A stretch of 64,000 bases of DNA, taken from assembly GCF_008084145.1 (NCBI RefSeq), contig NZ_VSDO01000003.1:864882-928881 (forward strand). Direction: 5' to 3'. The position numbers and the translations under genes are program-made. The notes beneath the pieces were generated by a model. The model made no database searches and had not been told where the DNA came from. It saw only the letters and a list, made by a program, of their open reading frames with translations. This DNA is from Paenibacillus faecis (GTDB lineage: Bacteria; Bacillota; Bacilli; Paenibacillales; Paenibacillaceae). Shown here piece by piece: positions 1 through 9,516 of the stretch (within the stretch, counting starts at the first letter, position 1; each line of letters opens with the position of its first letter).

Positions 1-671
<671 letters not shown>

Positions 672-805
672 AAAAATCACCCCACAAAGTGAAGAACAGC
701 TTCGATGCTGATTCCGATTACTTTGCGGGGACCCCGAAAACCAAGTAGGGGCTAATTCGCAAATTCGTTTCGTATCCAGTTTTCAAGGATTAACGCCTTG
801 AATCG

Positions 806-922
806 TTTGGTGGCGATGGCGGAGGGGTTCCACGCGTACCCATCCCGAACACGACCGTTAAGCCCTCCAGCGCCGATGGTACTTGGACCGAAGGGTCCTG
901 GGAGAGTAGGACGCCGCCAAGC
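806..922 (+). rRNA. rrf: 5S ribosomal RNA
   Basis: A complete 117-base 5S gene starts at TTTGGTGGCGAT and ends at GGACGCCGCCAAGC, with the conserved CGAACACGACCGTTAAG loop region. It lies about 135 bases after 23S. The spacer carries complementary arms (CCCCACAAAGT at 680-690 and ACTTTGCGGGG at 720-730), probably a processing stem, and a GTATCCAGTTTTCAAGG block typical of Bacillales rRNA spacers. No tRNA genes follow in this operon. Confidence 0.97.
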
Positions 923-930
923 AACTGAGA

Positions 931-967
931 AAGAGCACTACCGTATGATGCGGTAGTGCTCTTTTTG
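931..967 (+). terminator. Intrinsic terminator of the rRNA operon
   Basis: A 13-bp perfect stem (AAGAGCACTACCG at 931-943 with its complement at 951-963), a 7-base loop, and a T run ending the rrn transcript directly after 5S. Confidence 0.93.
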
Positions 968-996
968 TATGCTCAATAAGTATGCTTTATAAAATA

Positions 997-1228
997 CCTG
1001 CAAATCTGCAGGAATTTCCGAGCGTTTTAGCCTCGAAAAGCGAAAAAGATGCAAAAGTGCAGGGATTTTCGGCTCGTCCGCCCGAATGGGGCTCCTACAG
1101 CAAAAAAGCCTGCAGATTTGCAGGAATTTCGCTCAGCAGGGGCTATCTCCCCAAAAATTCCTGCACATTTGCAGGAATATGGCCCATAAGGGGCTCGCCC
1201 CAAAGATTTTGCGGTATCGCAGGAATGG
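997..1228. repeat. Array of five short palindromic repeats
   Basis: Five related units of about 21 bases start at 997, 1049, 1109, 1160 and 1208, 48-60 bases apart. The best copies read CCTGCAnATnTGCAGG followed by AAT(T/A)T; copies 2 and 5 are degenerate. Each is an imperfect inverted repeat. The stretch between 5S and the next gene (968-1542) otherwise holds only AT-rich possible promoter DNA. A frame of 98 codons through the array is repeat-derived and not called as a gene. Units and spacing differ too much for CRISPR. Confidence 0.8.
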
Positions 1229-1542
1229 AGAGGTTAAGGGATCGTCAATTTTTCCGCAAAAGTAAGAAAAAACTGTAACGGACATTGTCATCCGTTCAGG
1301 AAAGAAATGGGATACAATAGAACTTGGCACGGAACACCCTAGGGCGTCCCTAAATCATTCCCTAAACTTCAGAAAGTACCAGAGGGAATGTAACCTTTTT
1401 GTTACCGACGGCCCGGTGACTAAGGATATAATTAAGATTGGTGTTTTAGCGTTGTTGAAGGGCTTATTGACATCCTACATTCGGGTTAACACCGGTGTAC
1501 AAATACACAATGAGAATAAGGCAGGGTAAGGAGGGATACATC

Positions 1543-1968
1543 ATGCGGCAAAGAGGAATAAGGCATTCCTTGTGCTTCATGGGAGGAGTCTTGCTGATGT
1601 TGTTCATCATCGCAGGCTGCGGCACTTCCGAGCCTACCTGGTCGACGTTTGTCGGATCGGCGGTAGAGAAGAGTTTTCCGGTTCCTAAGGAAGCCAAACG
1701 CACGGAGACCGCGATGAATAATTCGAAAATGGATTATGTTCATTATTCGCTGTCGGGTCTTAAAGAGAGCAACAGCGTGCCGGAAGCCTACGAGAAAGCC
1801 ATTAAGGAATGGGGCTGGACGGAGGAGAAGGAAGAAAGCGCAGGAACGACGAGGGTGTATCATAAAGATAGATTGGTAGTTCAACTGACGATACACGATA
1901 ACGCCTTTACGGTATTGGTGCCGAAAATGGAAGGGAAAGCCGTGATACAGGGATTGGAGAGTCCTTAG
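1543..1968 (+). CDS. Hypothetical lipoprotein
   Basis: A 141-residue protein with a lipoprotein signal peptide: basic N-terminus (MRQRGIRHS), hydrophobic stretch (GGVLLMLFIIAGC) and lipobox IIAGC, so the mature protein would be anchored to the outer face of the membrane. The remainder is a small hydrophilic alpha/beta-looking domain that I do not recognise. ATG 1543 is chosen because GGTAAGGAGGG lies just upstream; the frame is open further but the upstream starts lack a good ribosome site and would spoil the signal peptide. It is single-gene, closed by a bidirectional terminator. It lies between the rRNA operon and csfB, where B. subtilis has no equivalent. Confidence 0.8.
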   Translation: MRQRGIRHSLCFMGGVLLMLFIIAGCGTSEPTWSTFVGSAVEKSFPVPKEAKRTETAMNNSKMDYVHYSLSGLKESNSVPEAYEKAIKEWGWTEEKEESAGTTRVYHKDRLVVQLTIHDNAFTVLVPKMEGKAVIQGLESP

Positions 1969-2033
1969 CGATGATTCGGGCAATAGCCCTGCGCCGACCG
2001 TGGTCGCTTGCCATATATTTGTTGACTATACAA

Positions 2034-2085
2034 AGAAGCCGGATCCTGTTAGGAGATACCAACAAGGAGCCGGGCTTTTTTTGTT
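2034..2085. terminator. Bidirectional intrinsic terminator
   Basis: A long imperfect stem (AAGCCGGATCCTGTT pairing with AACAAGGAGCCGGGCTT) followed by a T run on the plus strand. It separates the convergent lipoprotein gene and the minus-strand membrane gene. Confidence 0.8.
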
Positions 2086-2102
2086 ATATAGAAGTTACGA
2101 GA

Positions 2103-2627
2103 TCAGGACATGTAATAAGAGGTGTCATGCTCGTTAAACTTGATCCAGCCGTTTTTGGGCTGCTTTTTAAGACCCGCCAGGATATACAGCCGGGGGGCCA
2201 AGAACCAAAAATGCCATACGAGCAGCGATATAATGAAGGAGAGGGGAGACCAGGGGATCAGAATGGCGATGATGCCAAGGCCGATCCAGGATGCATGCAG
2301 ATGCACTTGCCGATAAGTGCTATAGCTCACGTACTGATCCGGTAAATAACCGACCCAGGGCAAGCGCCGGGTAAACCGCCAGCGTTTGCGATAAGAATGG
2401 CTGGTGATGATAAGTACGGACCGTGCAATAACGAAATGAACCCATAATACGATGGGAACGGCAAGCACAAAGTAAAATATACTCGTCCACGAGATGAAGA
2501 TCATTTCCGCGATCAGCCAAATAAAAGGGAGAGTCAAGAAACCTTGAATCAAAGGCTTGGGCAGAACGATTTTTTTCAATAACCGATAATTGTAAAACGT
2601 CGCATTCCTTCCCGTATCAGCAGACAT
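2103..2627 (-). CDS. Hypothetical integral membrane protein
   Basis: A 174-residue protein with three or four hydrophobic spans: about residues 30-50, 53-70, and a pair near 115-150, separated by a basic loop (SYRKRWRFTRR). I do not recognise a family. The minus-strand frame is open back to 2876, but ATG 2627 is preferred because its upstream strand reads CCAAGGAGGATTG, a strong ribosome site; the longer frame would overlap the csfB control region. It is divergent from csfB and convergent with the lipoprotein gene. Membrane location follows from hydrophobicity; function unknown. Confidence 0.7.
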   Translation of the reverse strand: MSADTGRNATFYNYRLLKKIVLPKPLIQGFLTLPFIWLIAEMIFISWTSIFYFVLAVPIVLWVHFVIARSVLIITSHSYRKRWRFTRRLPWVGYLPDQYVSYSTYRQVHLHASWIGLGIIAILIPWSPLSFIISLLVWHFWFLAPRLYILAGLKKQPKNGWIKFNEHDTSYYMS

Positions 2628-2816
2628 CTGAAACAGCAATCCTCCTTGGCTAACTTGGGTGCGTCCACTAAGGATGACTACAAACAATACCAGCAAAAAA
2701 ACACACCTTACCTTGTATATCGGTCGAGTCGAAACAATTTTTGAGTTGGATGCCGTACAAACACGGACGAACGCAAACCGGCATATATATAATATTAGAA
2801 AACCAACTATGAAAAG

Positions 2817-2846
2817 GTTTAAAATAGTAGAATCTGCGCCATACTG
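2817..2846 (+). promoter_or_regulatory. Candidate forespore (sigma-F/G type) promoter of csfB
   Basis: GTTTA at 2817-2821 and CATACTG at 2840-2846, 18 bases apart, resemble forespore sigma-factor elements and lie 30 bases before the csfB start. The same arrangement (GGCTA, 18 bases, CATACTG) precedes fin, another forespore gene. In B. subtilis csfB is sigma-F dependent. Confidence 0.4.
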
Positions 2847-2875
2847 GTAGTAAAACATACAAGGTGGGATCGACA

Positions 2876-3061
2876 ATGGACCAGCATGCCGAAAGCACGT
2901 GTATCATTTGCGGGGAACCGAAGTCGGAAGGCATCCATATCGTATCGGAGTTCATTTGTGATGCCTGCGAGGCGGAAATGGTGCATACGGATGTACAGGA
3001 GGAAAAATATCATTTCTTTATTCATCGCATGAAACAGATATGGGTAGAAAAAAATGCATAA
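2876..3061 (+). CDS. csfB: Anti-sigma-G factor Gin
   Basis: A 61-residue Gin (CsfB) protein, the sporulation inhibitor that binds sigma-G, and also sigma-E, to keep late compartment-specific transcription from starting early. It has the defining two CxxC pairs of the zinc-binding fold: CIIC near residue 9 and CDAC near residue 29, followed by a helical tail. Length matches B. subtilis Gin (about 64). ATG 2876 sits 7 bases after AAGGTGGG; an in-frame GTG four codons upstream overlaps that site and is rejected. The position directly after the rRNA operon is the same as in B. subtilis. Confidence 0.9.
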   Translation: MDQHAESTCIICGEPKSEGIHIVSEFICDACEAEMVHTDVQEEKYHFFIHRMKQIWVEKNA

Positions 3062-3073
3062 GAGTACTAGGGG

Positions 3074-3107
3074 AGGGACCTGTTCTGTGAATTGACGGGT
3101 CCTTTTA
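3074..3107 (+). terminator. Intrinsic terminator after csfB
   Basis: An eight-base-pair stem (GGACCTGT / ACGGGTCC, including a G-T pair) followed by TTTT, starting 13 bases after the csfB stop. Confidence 0.65.
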
Positions 3108-3109
3108 TG

Positions 3110-3139
3110 TTGCCCTTTCCAAAGGGAACGCGTTACAAT
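3110..3139 (+). promoter_or_regulatory. Candidate sigma-A promoter of the yaaO-tmk operon
   Basis: TTGCCC at 3110-3115 and TACAAT at 3134-3139 with an 18-base spacer, directly after the csfB terminator. If used, transcription starts near 3146, which argues against translation starts of yaaO before that point. Confidence 0.5.
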
Positions 3140-3187
3140 GAAGCGAAAGAGTTTTTGCAAGACAAGCGTCGAAAGGGTCAGATCGAG

Positions 3188-4801
3188 TTGAATGCGGAAC
3201 AGAAGCACGGCAAGGATACAAAACAATTGAACCAAACTATCGACCAGGATGATTATCATAAAGACCCGAACGCGGGAAAAAAAGAGCCGGCGGCCCAAGG
3301 TACGCGCGCAAGCGCTCCCTTATACACCGCTTTGCAGGAGTATATCGCCAAGCGCGACGCTTCTTTTCATGTGCCGGGGCATAAGAACGGCACGGCCTAT
3401 GAGCGAGGCGCGGCGGGGGCCGAGCTCGCCGGGGTGTTGGCCTTGGACGTGACGGAGATCAACGGCACGGACGATTTGCACCACCCGGAGGGCGTCATTC
3501 GCGAGGCGCAGGAACTGGCGGCCGGCGTGTTTGGCGCGGAGGAGACGTTTTTTTTGGTTGGCGGCAGCACGGCCGGCAACCTCGCGATGATCCTGAGCGT
3601 GTGCACCGCTCCGGGAGATGTCCTGCTCGTGCAGCGTAATGTCCATAAATCCGTGATCCACGGATTGATGCTGGCGGGCGCGCACGCGGTGTTTCTGGCG
3701 CCGCAGCAGGACGCAGGCAGCGGCCTGGCGACCATCCCGTCGGAGCGGACGGTGCGTGAGGCCCTGCGCCGGTATCCCGGCGCCAAGGGGCTGCTCGTCA
3801 CGCACCCGAATTACTACGGGATGGGAGCCTCGCTGCGCCCGCTGGCCGAGCTCTGCCACGCCGCCGGCGTGCCGCTGCTCGTGGACGAGGCCCACGGCGC
3901 CCACTTCGGCCTGCACCCGGCTCTGCCGGAGAGCGCGCTGCAGGCGGGCGCCGACGGCGTCGTGCAGTCCACGCACAAGATGCTGACCGCGCTCACCATG
4001 GGCGCCATGCTGCACGTACAGGGCGGCCTGCTGGACCGCGGTCTGCTGCGGCAGCGGCTGGCGATGGTGCAAAGCTCAAGCCCGTCCTATCCGATTATGG
4101 CGTCGCTGGACCTCAGCCGAAGCAAGCTGCAAGCGGAAGGGCCCGCCTTTTTCGAACGCGGCTTGGCCGCCGCGGAGGAACTGAGGCGGGGCCTACGTGA
4201 TCTCCCTCGCTTCGGGCTGCTGAAGCCGGGCGCAAGCGGAGATCATCCAGCATATGCTATACAAGATCCGTGGAAGGCGGTTCTCTACGATACCACCGGC
4301 GAATGGAGCGGATATGAACTGCACGCCAAGCTGGAAGAAGGGGGCTGCGTCCCCGAAATGAGCGACGAACGGTACGTTGTGCTGGCGCTTGGCCCAGGGA
4401 CCACGAATGAAGATGTCTCCCGCGTATTGCGGAGATTGGGGCAGCTTTCGGCGGCCGGAGATGCCTCCCGTTTTTCCACGTGGAACATCCAAACCGATGC
4501 GAAATGGCCGGCGTGGGATGAGGTATCATCGCCGGTAGCCTTCGGGCTTCGCCCGGTGGGGCCGGAGGAAAAGGAAACGATCCTCCTTGAGGAATGCGAA
4601 GGACGCCAAGCTGCCGAGATGGTAATCCCCTACCCTCCAGGCATTCCGCTTCTTTATCCGGGGGAGTCGGTCAGCCGCCGTATGAAGGAGCAGTTAATGG
4701 CGCTCCGTCGAGCCAAGGCCAAGTGTCAGGGGCCGGCCGATCCGACGTTAAAGACCATACAAGTGATTAAGCACAGGACGGAAAGCAGGGAAGGGCATTG
4801 A
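3188..4801 (+). CDS. yaaO: Orn/Lys/Arg decarboxylase family protein (YaaO-type)
   Basis: A fold-type I PLP enzyme of the Orn/Lys/Arg decarboxylase family, as YaaO upstream of tmk in B. subtilis; amino-acid substrate not established. Motifs: SFHVPGHKNG near the N-terminus, DVTEINGTDDLHHP, GGSTAGNLAM for phosphate binding, LVDEAHGAH, and the PLP-lysine motif STHKM (Lys264 as called). A C-terminal domain follows. The frame is open from 3092; TTG 3188 is chosen because AAAGGG lies 10 bases upstream and a promoter and terminator overlap the earlier starts, but ATG 3107 or TTG 3092 cannot be excluded. About 40 residues precede the B. subtilis start. Bases 3400-4100 are notably GC-rich. The stop overlaps the tmk start. 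Confidence 0.85.
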   Translation: MNAEQKHGKDTKQLNQTIDQDDYHKDPNAGKKEPAAQGTRASAPLYTALQEYIAKRDASFHVPGHKNGTAYERGAAGAELAGVLALDVTEINGTDDLHHPEGVIREAQELAAGVFGAEETFFLVGGSTAGNLAMILSVCTAPGDVLLVQRNVHKSVIHGLMLAGAHAVFLAPQQDAGSGLATIPSERTVREALRRYPGAKGLLVTHPNYYGMGASLRPLAELCHAAGVPLLVDEAHGAHFGLHPALPESALQAGADGVVQSTHKMLTALTMGAMLHVQGGLLDRGLLRQRLAMVQSSSPSYPIMASLDLSRSKLQAEGPAFFERGLAAAEELRRGLRDLPRFGLLKPGASGDHPAYAIQDPWKAVLYDTTGEWSGYELHAKLEEGGCVPEMSDERYVVLALGPGTTNEDVSRVLRRLGQLSAAGDASRFSTWNIQTDAKWPAWDEVSSPVAFGLRPVGPEEKETILLEECEGRQAAEMVIPYPPGIPLLYPGESVSRRMKEQLMALRRAKAKCQGPADPTLKTIQVIKHRTESREGH

Positions 4802-5448
4802 ACGTAAAAAAACGGGGATTATTTATAACGCTGGAAGGCGGCGAAGGATCGGGAAAGACATCGGTCATCCATGAATTGGGTAAAGCATTAGAAGAGAGAG
4901 AAATTCCCTATCTCGTAACTCGGGAGCCGGGAGGAATTCGGATCGCCGAGCAAATCCGCGAAGTGATCTTGAATCCCGCCCATACGGAAATGGATAGTCG
5001 AACCGAAGCGCTTCTTTATGCGGCGGCCCGCAGGCAGCATCTTGCGGAGAAGGTGGAGCCGGCTTTGGCTCAGGGGATCACGGTGTTGTGCGACCGATTT
5101 GTCGACAGCAGTCTGGCTTACCAGGGCTACGCCCGGGGACTAGGCATCGACGAGGTGCTGTCGATCAACTTGTTTGCTACCGCCGGCCGGTTTCCGGACA
5201 TCACCTTTTACATGGATATTGAGCCTGAGGTGGGAATCGCCCGAATCGCTGCGGCCCAGGGCCGGGAAGTCAACCGGCTGGATCTGGAAGGAATGGATTT
5301 TCACCATAAGGTTAGGGAAGGCTATGAGATTCTGGCGGCCATGTATCCGGATCGTATTCGCAAGGTGGACGCATCGGTCAGTCTCGAAGAGGTGGCAACC
5401 GAGATAAGGGGCCGGCTTGCCGCGGCTTTAAAGGATTTTGGACTGTAA
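4798..5448 (+). CDS. tmk: Thymidylate kinase
   Basis: A 216-residue cytosolic dTMP kinase, converting dTMP to dTDP for DNA synthesis. It shows the P-loop GGEGSGKTS near residues 14-22, the TREPGG dTMP-binding motif, the DR motif in CDRFVDSS, and a C-terminal LID region. Length matches the family. It begins with TTG 4798, overlapping the yaaO stop by four bases with GGGAAGGG just upstream, so translation is probably coupled. The tmk-darA-yaaR-holB order is conserved in Bacillales. Confidence 0.96.
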   Translation: MNVKKRGLFITLEGGEGSGKTSVIHELGKALEEREIPYLVTREPGGIRIAEQIREVILNPAHTEMDSRTEALLYAAARRQHLAEKVEPALAQGITVLCDRFVDSSLAYQGYARGLGIDEVLSINLFATAGRFPDITFYMDIEPEVGIARIAAAQGREVNRLDLEGMDFHHKVREGYEILAAMYPDRIRKVDASVSLEEVATEIRGRLAAALKDFGL

Positions 5449-5482
5449 GTGTCAAATAGTAAAGAGAGCTATTCAATCATAA

Positions 5483-5833
<351 letters not shown>

Positions 5834-5882
5834 GACAAATCCTTAAATCCATTTAGATTATAGAAAGACGGCGGTGATTGCT

Positions 5883-6326
5883 GTGAAAATAGATCCGGGT
5901 TACCGGCCGCTAAAAAGCGGTCTGGGTATCAATGAAAATGCGGCCAAGCCGGTTCAGGCGAAAAGCTTCTCCGATGTCATGCAGCAGCATGGCACGCAGG
6001 CATCCAAGGATGAGCTGAATCGCAGGTTTAAAGAGATACAAATGCAGGGGGATCGGCTTGCCCATTCCATGACGATTCGGGAACTTAAGGCATACCGTCT
6101 GCTTGTGAAACGATTTTTGGAGGATACGGTCCGCCGGGGCGTAGGTATTAAAGAAGCTCGGGGCTGGGATCGCCGCGGGCGCGGCAAACGCTACAAGCTG
6201 TTGGATGAAGTGGATGCCGCCCTGTTGGCCATGGCCGATGAGCTGCTGGAAACCGAAGAAGGAAAAATCGAGCTTCTGCAAAAAATCGGCGAAATCCGAG
6301 GGATGCTGATCAATCTCTGCTTTTAG
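5883..6326 (+). CDS. yaaR: YaaR family protein (DUF327)
   Basis: A 147-residue mostly helical protein of the YaaR family, always found between darA and holB in Bacillales; function unknown. It has a disordered N-terminus, then a charged helical core (RELKAYRLLVKRFLEDTVR) and ends in LLQKIGEIRGMLINLCF. GTG 5883 is chosen over an in-frame GTG at 5874 because GGCGGTG ends six bases upstream of it. It belongs to the tmk-holB transcription unit on position. Confidence 0.85.
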   Translation: MKIDPGYRPLKSGLGINENAAKPVQAKSFSDVMQQHGTQASKDELNRRFKEIQMQGDRLAHSMTIRELKAYRLLVKRFLEDTVRRGVGIKEARGWDRRGRGKRYKLLDEVDAALLAMADELLETEEGKIELLQKIGEIRGMLINLCF

Positions 6327-6364
6327 AGTCGGCGCTCCCTCCTTTGGAAAGGTAGACCAGAATT

Positions 6365-7339
6365 ATGTCTTTCAAGGATATTATCGGGCAGGAGGCGGCG
6401 AAGCAATTATTGCAGAGCGGCCTCCGTCAACATCGTATTTCCCATGCTTATATATTCAGCGGACCGCCGGGAAGCGGACAGAAAGAGATGGCCTTGGCTT
6501 TTGTTCAGGCCTTGTTTTGTACCTCGGGGACCGAGGATGCCTGCGGAGAGTGTCTGGAATGCCGTAAATTGCTGCACGGCAATCACCCCGACCTGCATGT
6601 CATCGCACCCGAGGGGGCAACGATCAAAATCGATCAAATCCGCGATTTGCAGCGCATCTTTTCGTACCGTTCGGAAAGCGGTAATCCAAAGGCGTACATT
6701 ATTGAACAGTCGGACAAAATGACCGTGCAGGCGGCGAACAGCCTGCTGAAGTTTTTGGAGGAACCCTCTTCTCCGGCGTTGGCGATTCTGCTCTCGGACA
6801 ATGGACGCGCCCTGCTTCCGACGATTCAATCGCGGGCTCAGTGGGTACCATTTCAGCCGCTCGATCCGGAGACGATGCTGCAAATTTTGTCTGGCGAGGG
6901 TTTTTCCGGAACGCTGGCCCGCTGTGCCGTCCAAGTGGCGGCCGGACCGGAGGCATGCCGCGAACTGCTGCGCCAGAATTGGTTTGCAGAAATTAGAAAC
7001 GTAGTGTTACAATTAGGGAAGGAGACCGCTGGCCGTGGCGGAACTCCGTTGGTAACAGCGCAGCAAAGCGTATTTAAAGCAGGTTTAGGCGATCATTTGG
7101 ACATGCTCTTTGACCTTTTCCATTTGTGGTTTAAAGACATGCTCCATGCGCTCTATCAAAGACATGATCATATCGTTTTTATAGATGAGCTGGACTTTAT
7201 TCGTAGACACGCTTCTTCCCGTAATCCGGGGCAATGGATCGATGCCATGACGCTGGCTGCGGAGAGCAAGAAGAAGCTGCGTCAGCATATGAATAGCCAG
7301 CTCTGCCTCGAACAGTTCCTGATCGGTATTGGCGGATAA
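6365..7339 (+). CDS. holB: DNA polymerase III subunit delta'
   Basis: A 324-residue clamp-loader subunit that works with delta and tau to load the sliding clamp. The N-terminal AAA+ domain has a degenerate P-loop (SGPPGSGQK, typical of non-hydrolysing delta'), the zinc-binding cysteines CGECLECRK, the QIRDLQ and KFLEEPSSPALAILLS segments, and a sensor region with the SRA of IQSRAQ. A helical C-terminal collar follows. ATG 6365 follows GGAAAGGTAG. Neighbours are as in B. subtilis. Confidence 0.95.
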   Translation: MSFKDIIGQEAAKQLLQSGLRQHRISHAYIFSGPPGSGQKEMALAFVQALFCTSGTEDACGECLECRKLLHGNHPDLHVIAPEGATIKIDQIRDLQRIFSYRSESGNPKAYIIEQSDKMTVQAANSLLKFLEEPSSPALAILLSDNGRALLPTIQSRAQWVPFQPLDPETMLQILSGEGFSGTLARCAVQVAAGPEACRELLRQNWFAEIRNVVLQLGKETAGRGGTPLVTAQQSVFKAGLGDHLDMLFDLFHLWFKDMLHALYQRHDHIVFIDELDFIRRHASSRNPGQWIDAMTLAAESKKKLRQHMNSQLCLEQFLIGIGG

Positions 7340-7455
7340 CGCCGATCTCAGGGTTTTAGCGATTTCGGACCGGACAGTTAAACTTTCTCCCGTGCAAGAA
7401 CATGGGTTTTTACAGAATTTGTGTGTTTTTTATTGGTATACAAGGGGGTTAGTTT

Positions 7456-8256
7456 TTGTACACTGTAGTAGGTGTCCGTTTTAAAAAGGCGGGCAAAATA
7501 TATTACTTCGACCCGCTGGAGCTTCCCGTAGAGAAGGATCAGAGTGTGATCGTCGAAACGGCGCGCGGGATCGAGTACGGTAAAGTGGTTGTCGGCAAGA
7601 AGCAGGTCGGAGAGAATGATGTCGTGCTTCCGCTGAAGAAGGTCATCCGGATCGCCGATGAGTCCGACGCCCGTGTTGTTGAGGAGAACAAGTTTGCGGC
7701 AAAGAATGCCTTTGCTACATGTTTAAATAAAATCAGAGACCATGATTTAAAAATGAAGCTGGTCGATGTGGAATTTACGTTTGACCGCAATAAAATTATT
7801 TTTTATTTTACGGCGGAAGGCCGGGTCGATTTCCGTGAATTGGTTAAGGATCTGGCCAGTATTTTCCGGACCCGGATCGAGCTGCGGCAGATCGGTGTTC
7901 GCGACGAGGCCAAGATGCTTGGCGGAATCGGGCCCTGCGGGCGGGTATTATGCTGCTCTTCCTGGCTAGGCGACTTTGAGCCGGTGTCGATCAAGATGGC
8001 CAAGGATCAAAGCTTGTCCTTGAATCCGACCAAGATATCGGGGCTTTGCGGCCGATTGATGTGCTGTTTGAAATTTGAGCATGATAATTATGAAAGCGTG
8101 CGAGAAGAGCTCCCTTCGGTCGGGAAATTGGTCGTCACTTCGCTGGGTGACGGTAAAGTGGTCGGCCTGAACGCGGGGGCCCGGACGGTTCATGTACAGC
8201 TGTTTGAAATCGGCAAAGTCAAGGAGCTCCCGCTCGACGATGTCGTCGTGAAATAG
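7456..8256 (+). CDS. ricT: Regulatory iron-sulfur complex subunit RicT
   Basis: A 266-residue RicT (YaaT, PSP1-type) protein. With RicA and RicF it forms an iron-sulfur complex that aids RNase Y-dependent mRNA maturation and affects the Spo0A phosphorelay, competence and biofilm formation. The PSP1 C-terminal domain holds the cysteine-rich signature CGRVLCCSSWL and CGRLMCCLKFE that supplies cluster ligands. It starts with TTG 7456, preceded by CAAGGGGGTTAG, and precedes yabA as in B. subtilis. Confidence 0.93.
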   Translation: MYTVVGVRFKKAGKIYYFDPLELPVEKDQSVIVETARGIEYGKVVVGKKQVGENDVVLPLKKVIRIADESDARVVEENKFAAKNAFATCLNKIRDHDLKMKLVDVEFTFDRNKIIFYFTAEGRVDFRELVKDLASIFRTRIELRQIGVRDEAKMLGGIGPCGRVLCCSSWLGDFEPVSIKMAKDQSLSLNPTKISGLCGRLMCCLKFEHDNYESVREELPSVGKLVVTSLGDGKVVGLNAGARTVHVQLFEIGKVKELPLDDVVVK

Positions 8257-8307
8257 AAGACAATACATTCAAGAAAGACTTTAGAGAATGGACTCTGGGG
8301 TGGGAAC

Positions 8308-8676
8308 TTGGAGAATAAGGATATATTTAATCATATGCAGGCGCTGGAAAAACAAATGGGTAAGGTTCACGGCCAATTTAGCACGCTGATGCTGGAGGTC
8401 AAGAGGCTGCTGGAAGAGAATCAGCAGCTTCGCCTGGAGAACGAGAAGATGCGCAAAATTCTGAAAGGGGAAGGCGCGGAAGGTAATCCGCCCATCGATT
8501 CCCCGGCTTCTCCGGCACCGATGCCGGAGGGCGGCGAAAGCATCGATATCGTCGGTGAAGGGTACGATAATCTGGCGCGTCTTTATCACGAAGGGTTCCA
8601 CATCTGCAATGTCAATTACGGACATTTGCGCACGGAAGGCGACTGCCTGTTCTGCTTGTCTTTTTTGAATAAATAA
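8308..8676 (+). CDS. yabA: Replication initiation control protein YabA
   Basis: A 122-residue YabA, a negative regulator of replication that bridges DnaA and the clamp DnaN. It has an N-terminal leucine-rich coiled coil for tetramerisation (residues 1-60), an acidic linker, and a C-terminal zinc domain with H-C-C-C ligands in HICNVNYG and CLFCLSF. TTG 8308 with GGGGTGGG just upstream. A hairpin terminator follows the stop codon. Confidence 0.94.
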   Translation: MENKDIFNHMQALEKQMGKVHGQFSTLMLEVKRLLEENQQLRLENEKMRKILKGEGAEGNPPIDSPASPAPMPEGGESIDIVGEGYDNLARLYHEGFHICNVNYGHLRTEGDCLFCLSFLNK

Positions 8677-8681
8677 CGAAC

Positions 8682-8711
8682 CGTAGGGATGCTTCCTACG
8701 GTTTTTTTTAA
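8682..8711 (+). terminator. Intrinsic terminator after yabA
   Basis: CCGTAGGgatgCTTCCTACGG stem followed by eight Ts; it probably ends the long tmk-yabA transcript. Confidence 0.7.
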
Positions 8712-8757
8712 AGATTTAAGAATGTTTCGATTACTTTTTACAGAATGGAAGATCAAT

Positions 8758-9516
8758 TTGAAGAAGCAACCTGTACTCTATGAAAAAGAGCGTATCGATG
8801 ACCTGCTGACTCACGAGTTGGGGATTATTCAAAGCGACGAGGTGTTCAGCTTCTCGATGGATGCCGTGCTGTTAGCCCGGTTTGCCCAAATTCCCGGCCG
8901 CGGACATGTGCTGGATATGTGTACCGGCAACGGCGTTATTCCGCTGCTGCTGTCGACCCGCAGTCGGGCAAAGATCGACGGCATTGAAATTCAGCCGCGG
9001 CTTGCGGATATGGCCCGGCGGAGCGTGGAGATGAACGGGCTTACGGAGCGGATCAGGATACGCGAAGGGGATCTACGGGAACTCCCTAAGGAGAAGGACC
9101 GCCCGGTTTATGACGCCATAACCGTCAACCCGCCTTATATGCCGCTGACGGGGGGAGATTTGAAGATTAACCCGCACCAAGCCATCGCCCGGCACGAAAT
9201 CCACTGCACGCTGGAGGAGGTCATAGCTGCGGCCATGCGGCTGCTTCGACCCGGCGGCAAATTCTTCATGGTACATAAACCCCAGCGTCTTGGGGAAATG
9301 ATGACCTTACTGCGCCAATACCGGCTCGAGCCGAAAATCGTTCGCTTTGTTCATCCCCGAATCGGGACGGAAGCCAACATGGTGCTGATTGAGGCATTGC
9401 GCGACGGCAAGCCGGATGTTCGGATCCAGCCGCCGTTGATTGTTTACGACGAGTCCGGCAGCTACTGTCCGGAAATTATGAATATCTATTACGGACCAAA
9501 AGAGGGAGAAGCATGA
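8758..9516 (+). CDS. trmN6: tRNA1(Val) adenine-37 N6-methyltransferase family protein
   Basis: A class I SAM-dependent methyltransferase, YabB/TrmN6 family, predicted to methylate adenine 37 of tRNA1(Val). Motif I VLDMCTGNGVIPLL binds SAM, and NPPY in VNPPYMPL is the amino-methyltransferase catalytic motif. The frame is open from 8689 inside the yabA terminator; TTG 8758 gives 252 residues, matching B. subtilis YabB (about 247) and following GGAAGA. The stop overlaps the rsmI start by four bases (ATGA), so the two are translationally coupled. Confidence 0.88.
   Translation: MKKQPVLYEKERIDDLLTHELGIIQSDEVFSFSMDAVLLARFAQIPGRGHVLDMCTGNGVIPLLLSTRSRAKIDGIEIQPRLADMARRSVEMNGLTERIRIREGDLRELPKEKDRPVYDAITVNPPYMPLTGGDLKINPHQAIARHEIHCTLEEVIAAAMRLLRPGGKFFMVHKPQRLGEMMTLLRQYRLEPKIVRFVHPRIGTEANMVLIEALRDGKPDVRIQPPLIVYDESGSYCPEIMNIYYGPKEGEA

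Noticed and set aside
997..1228. CRISPR array
   Set aside because: Units are short, palindromic and degenerate, spacers are irregular and no cas gene is near.
982..1278. 98-codon frame across the palindrome array
   Set aside because: It has no ribosome site and its sequence is dictated by the DNA repeats.
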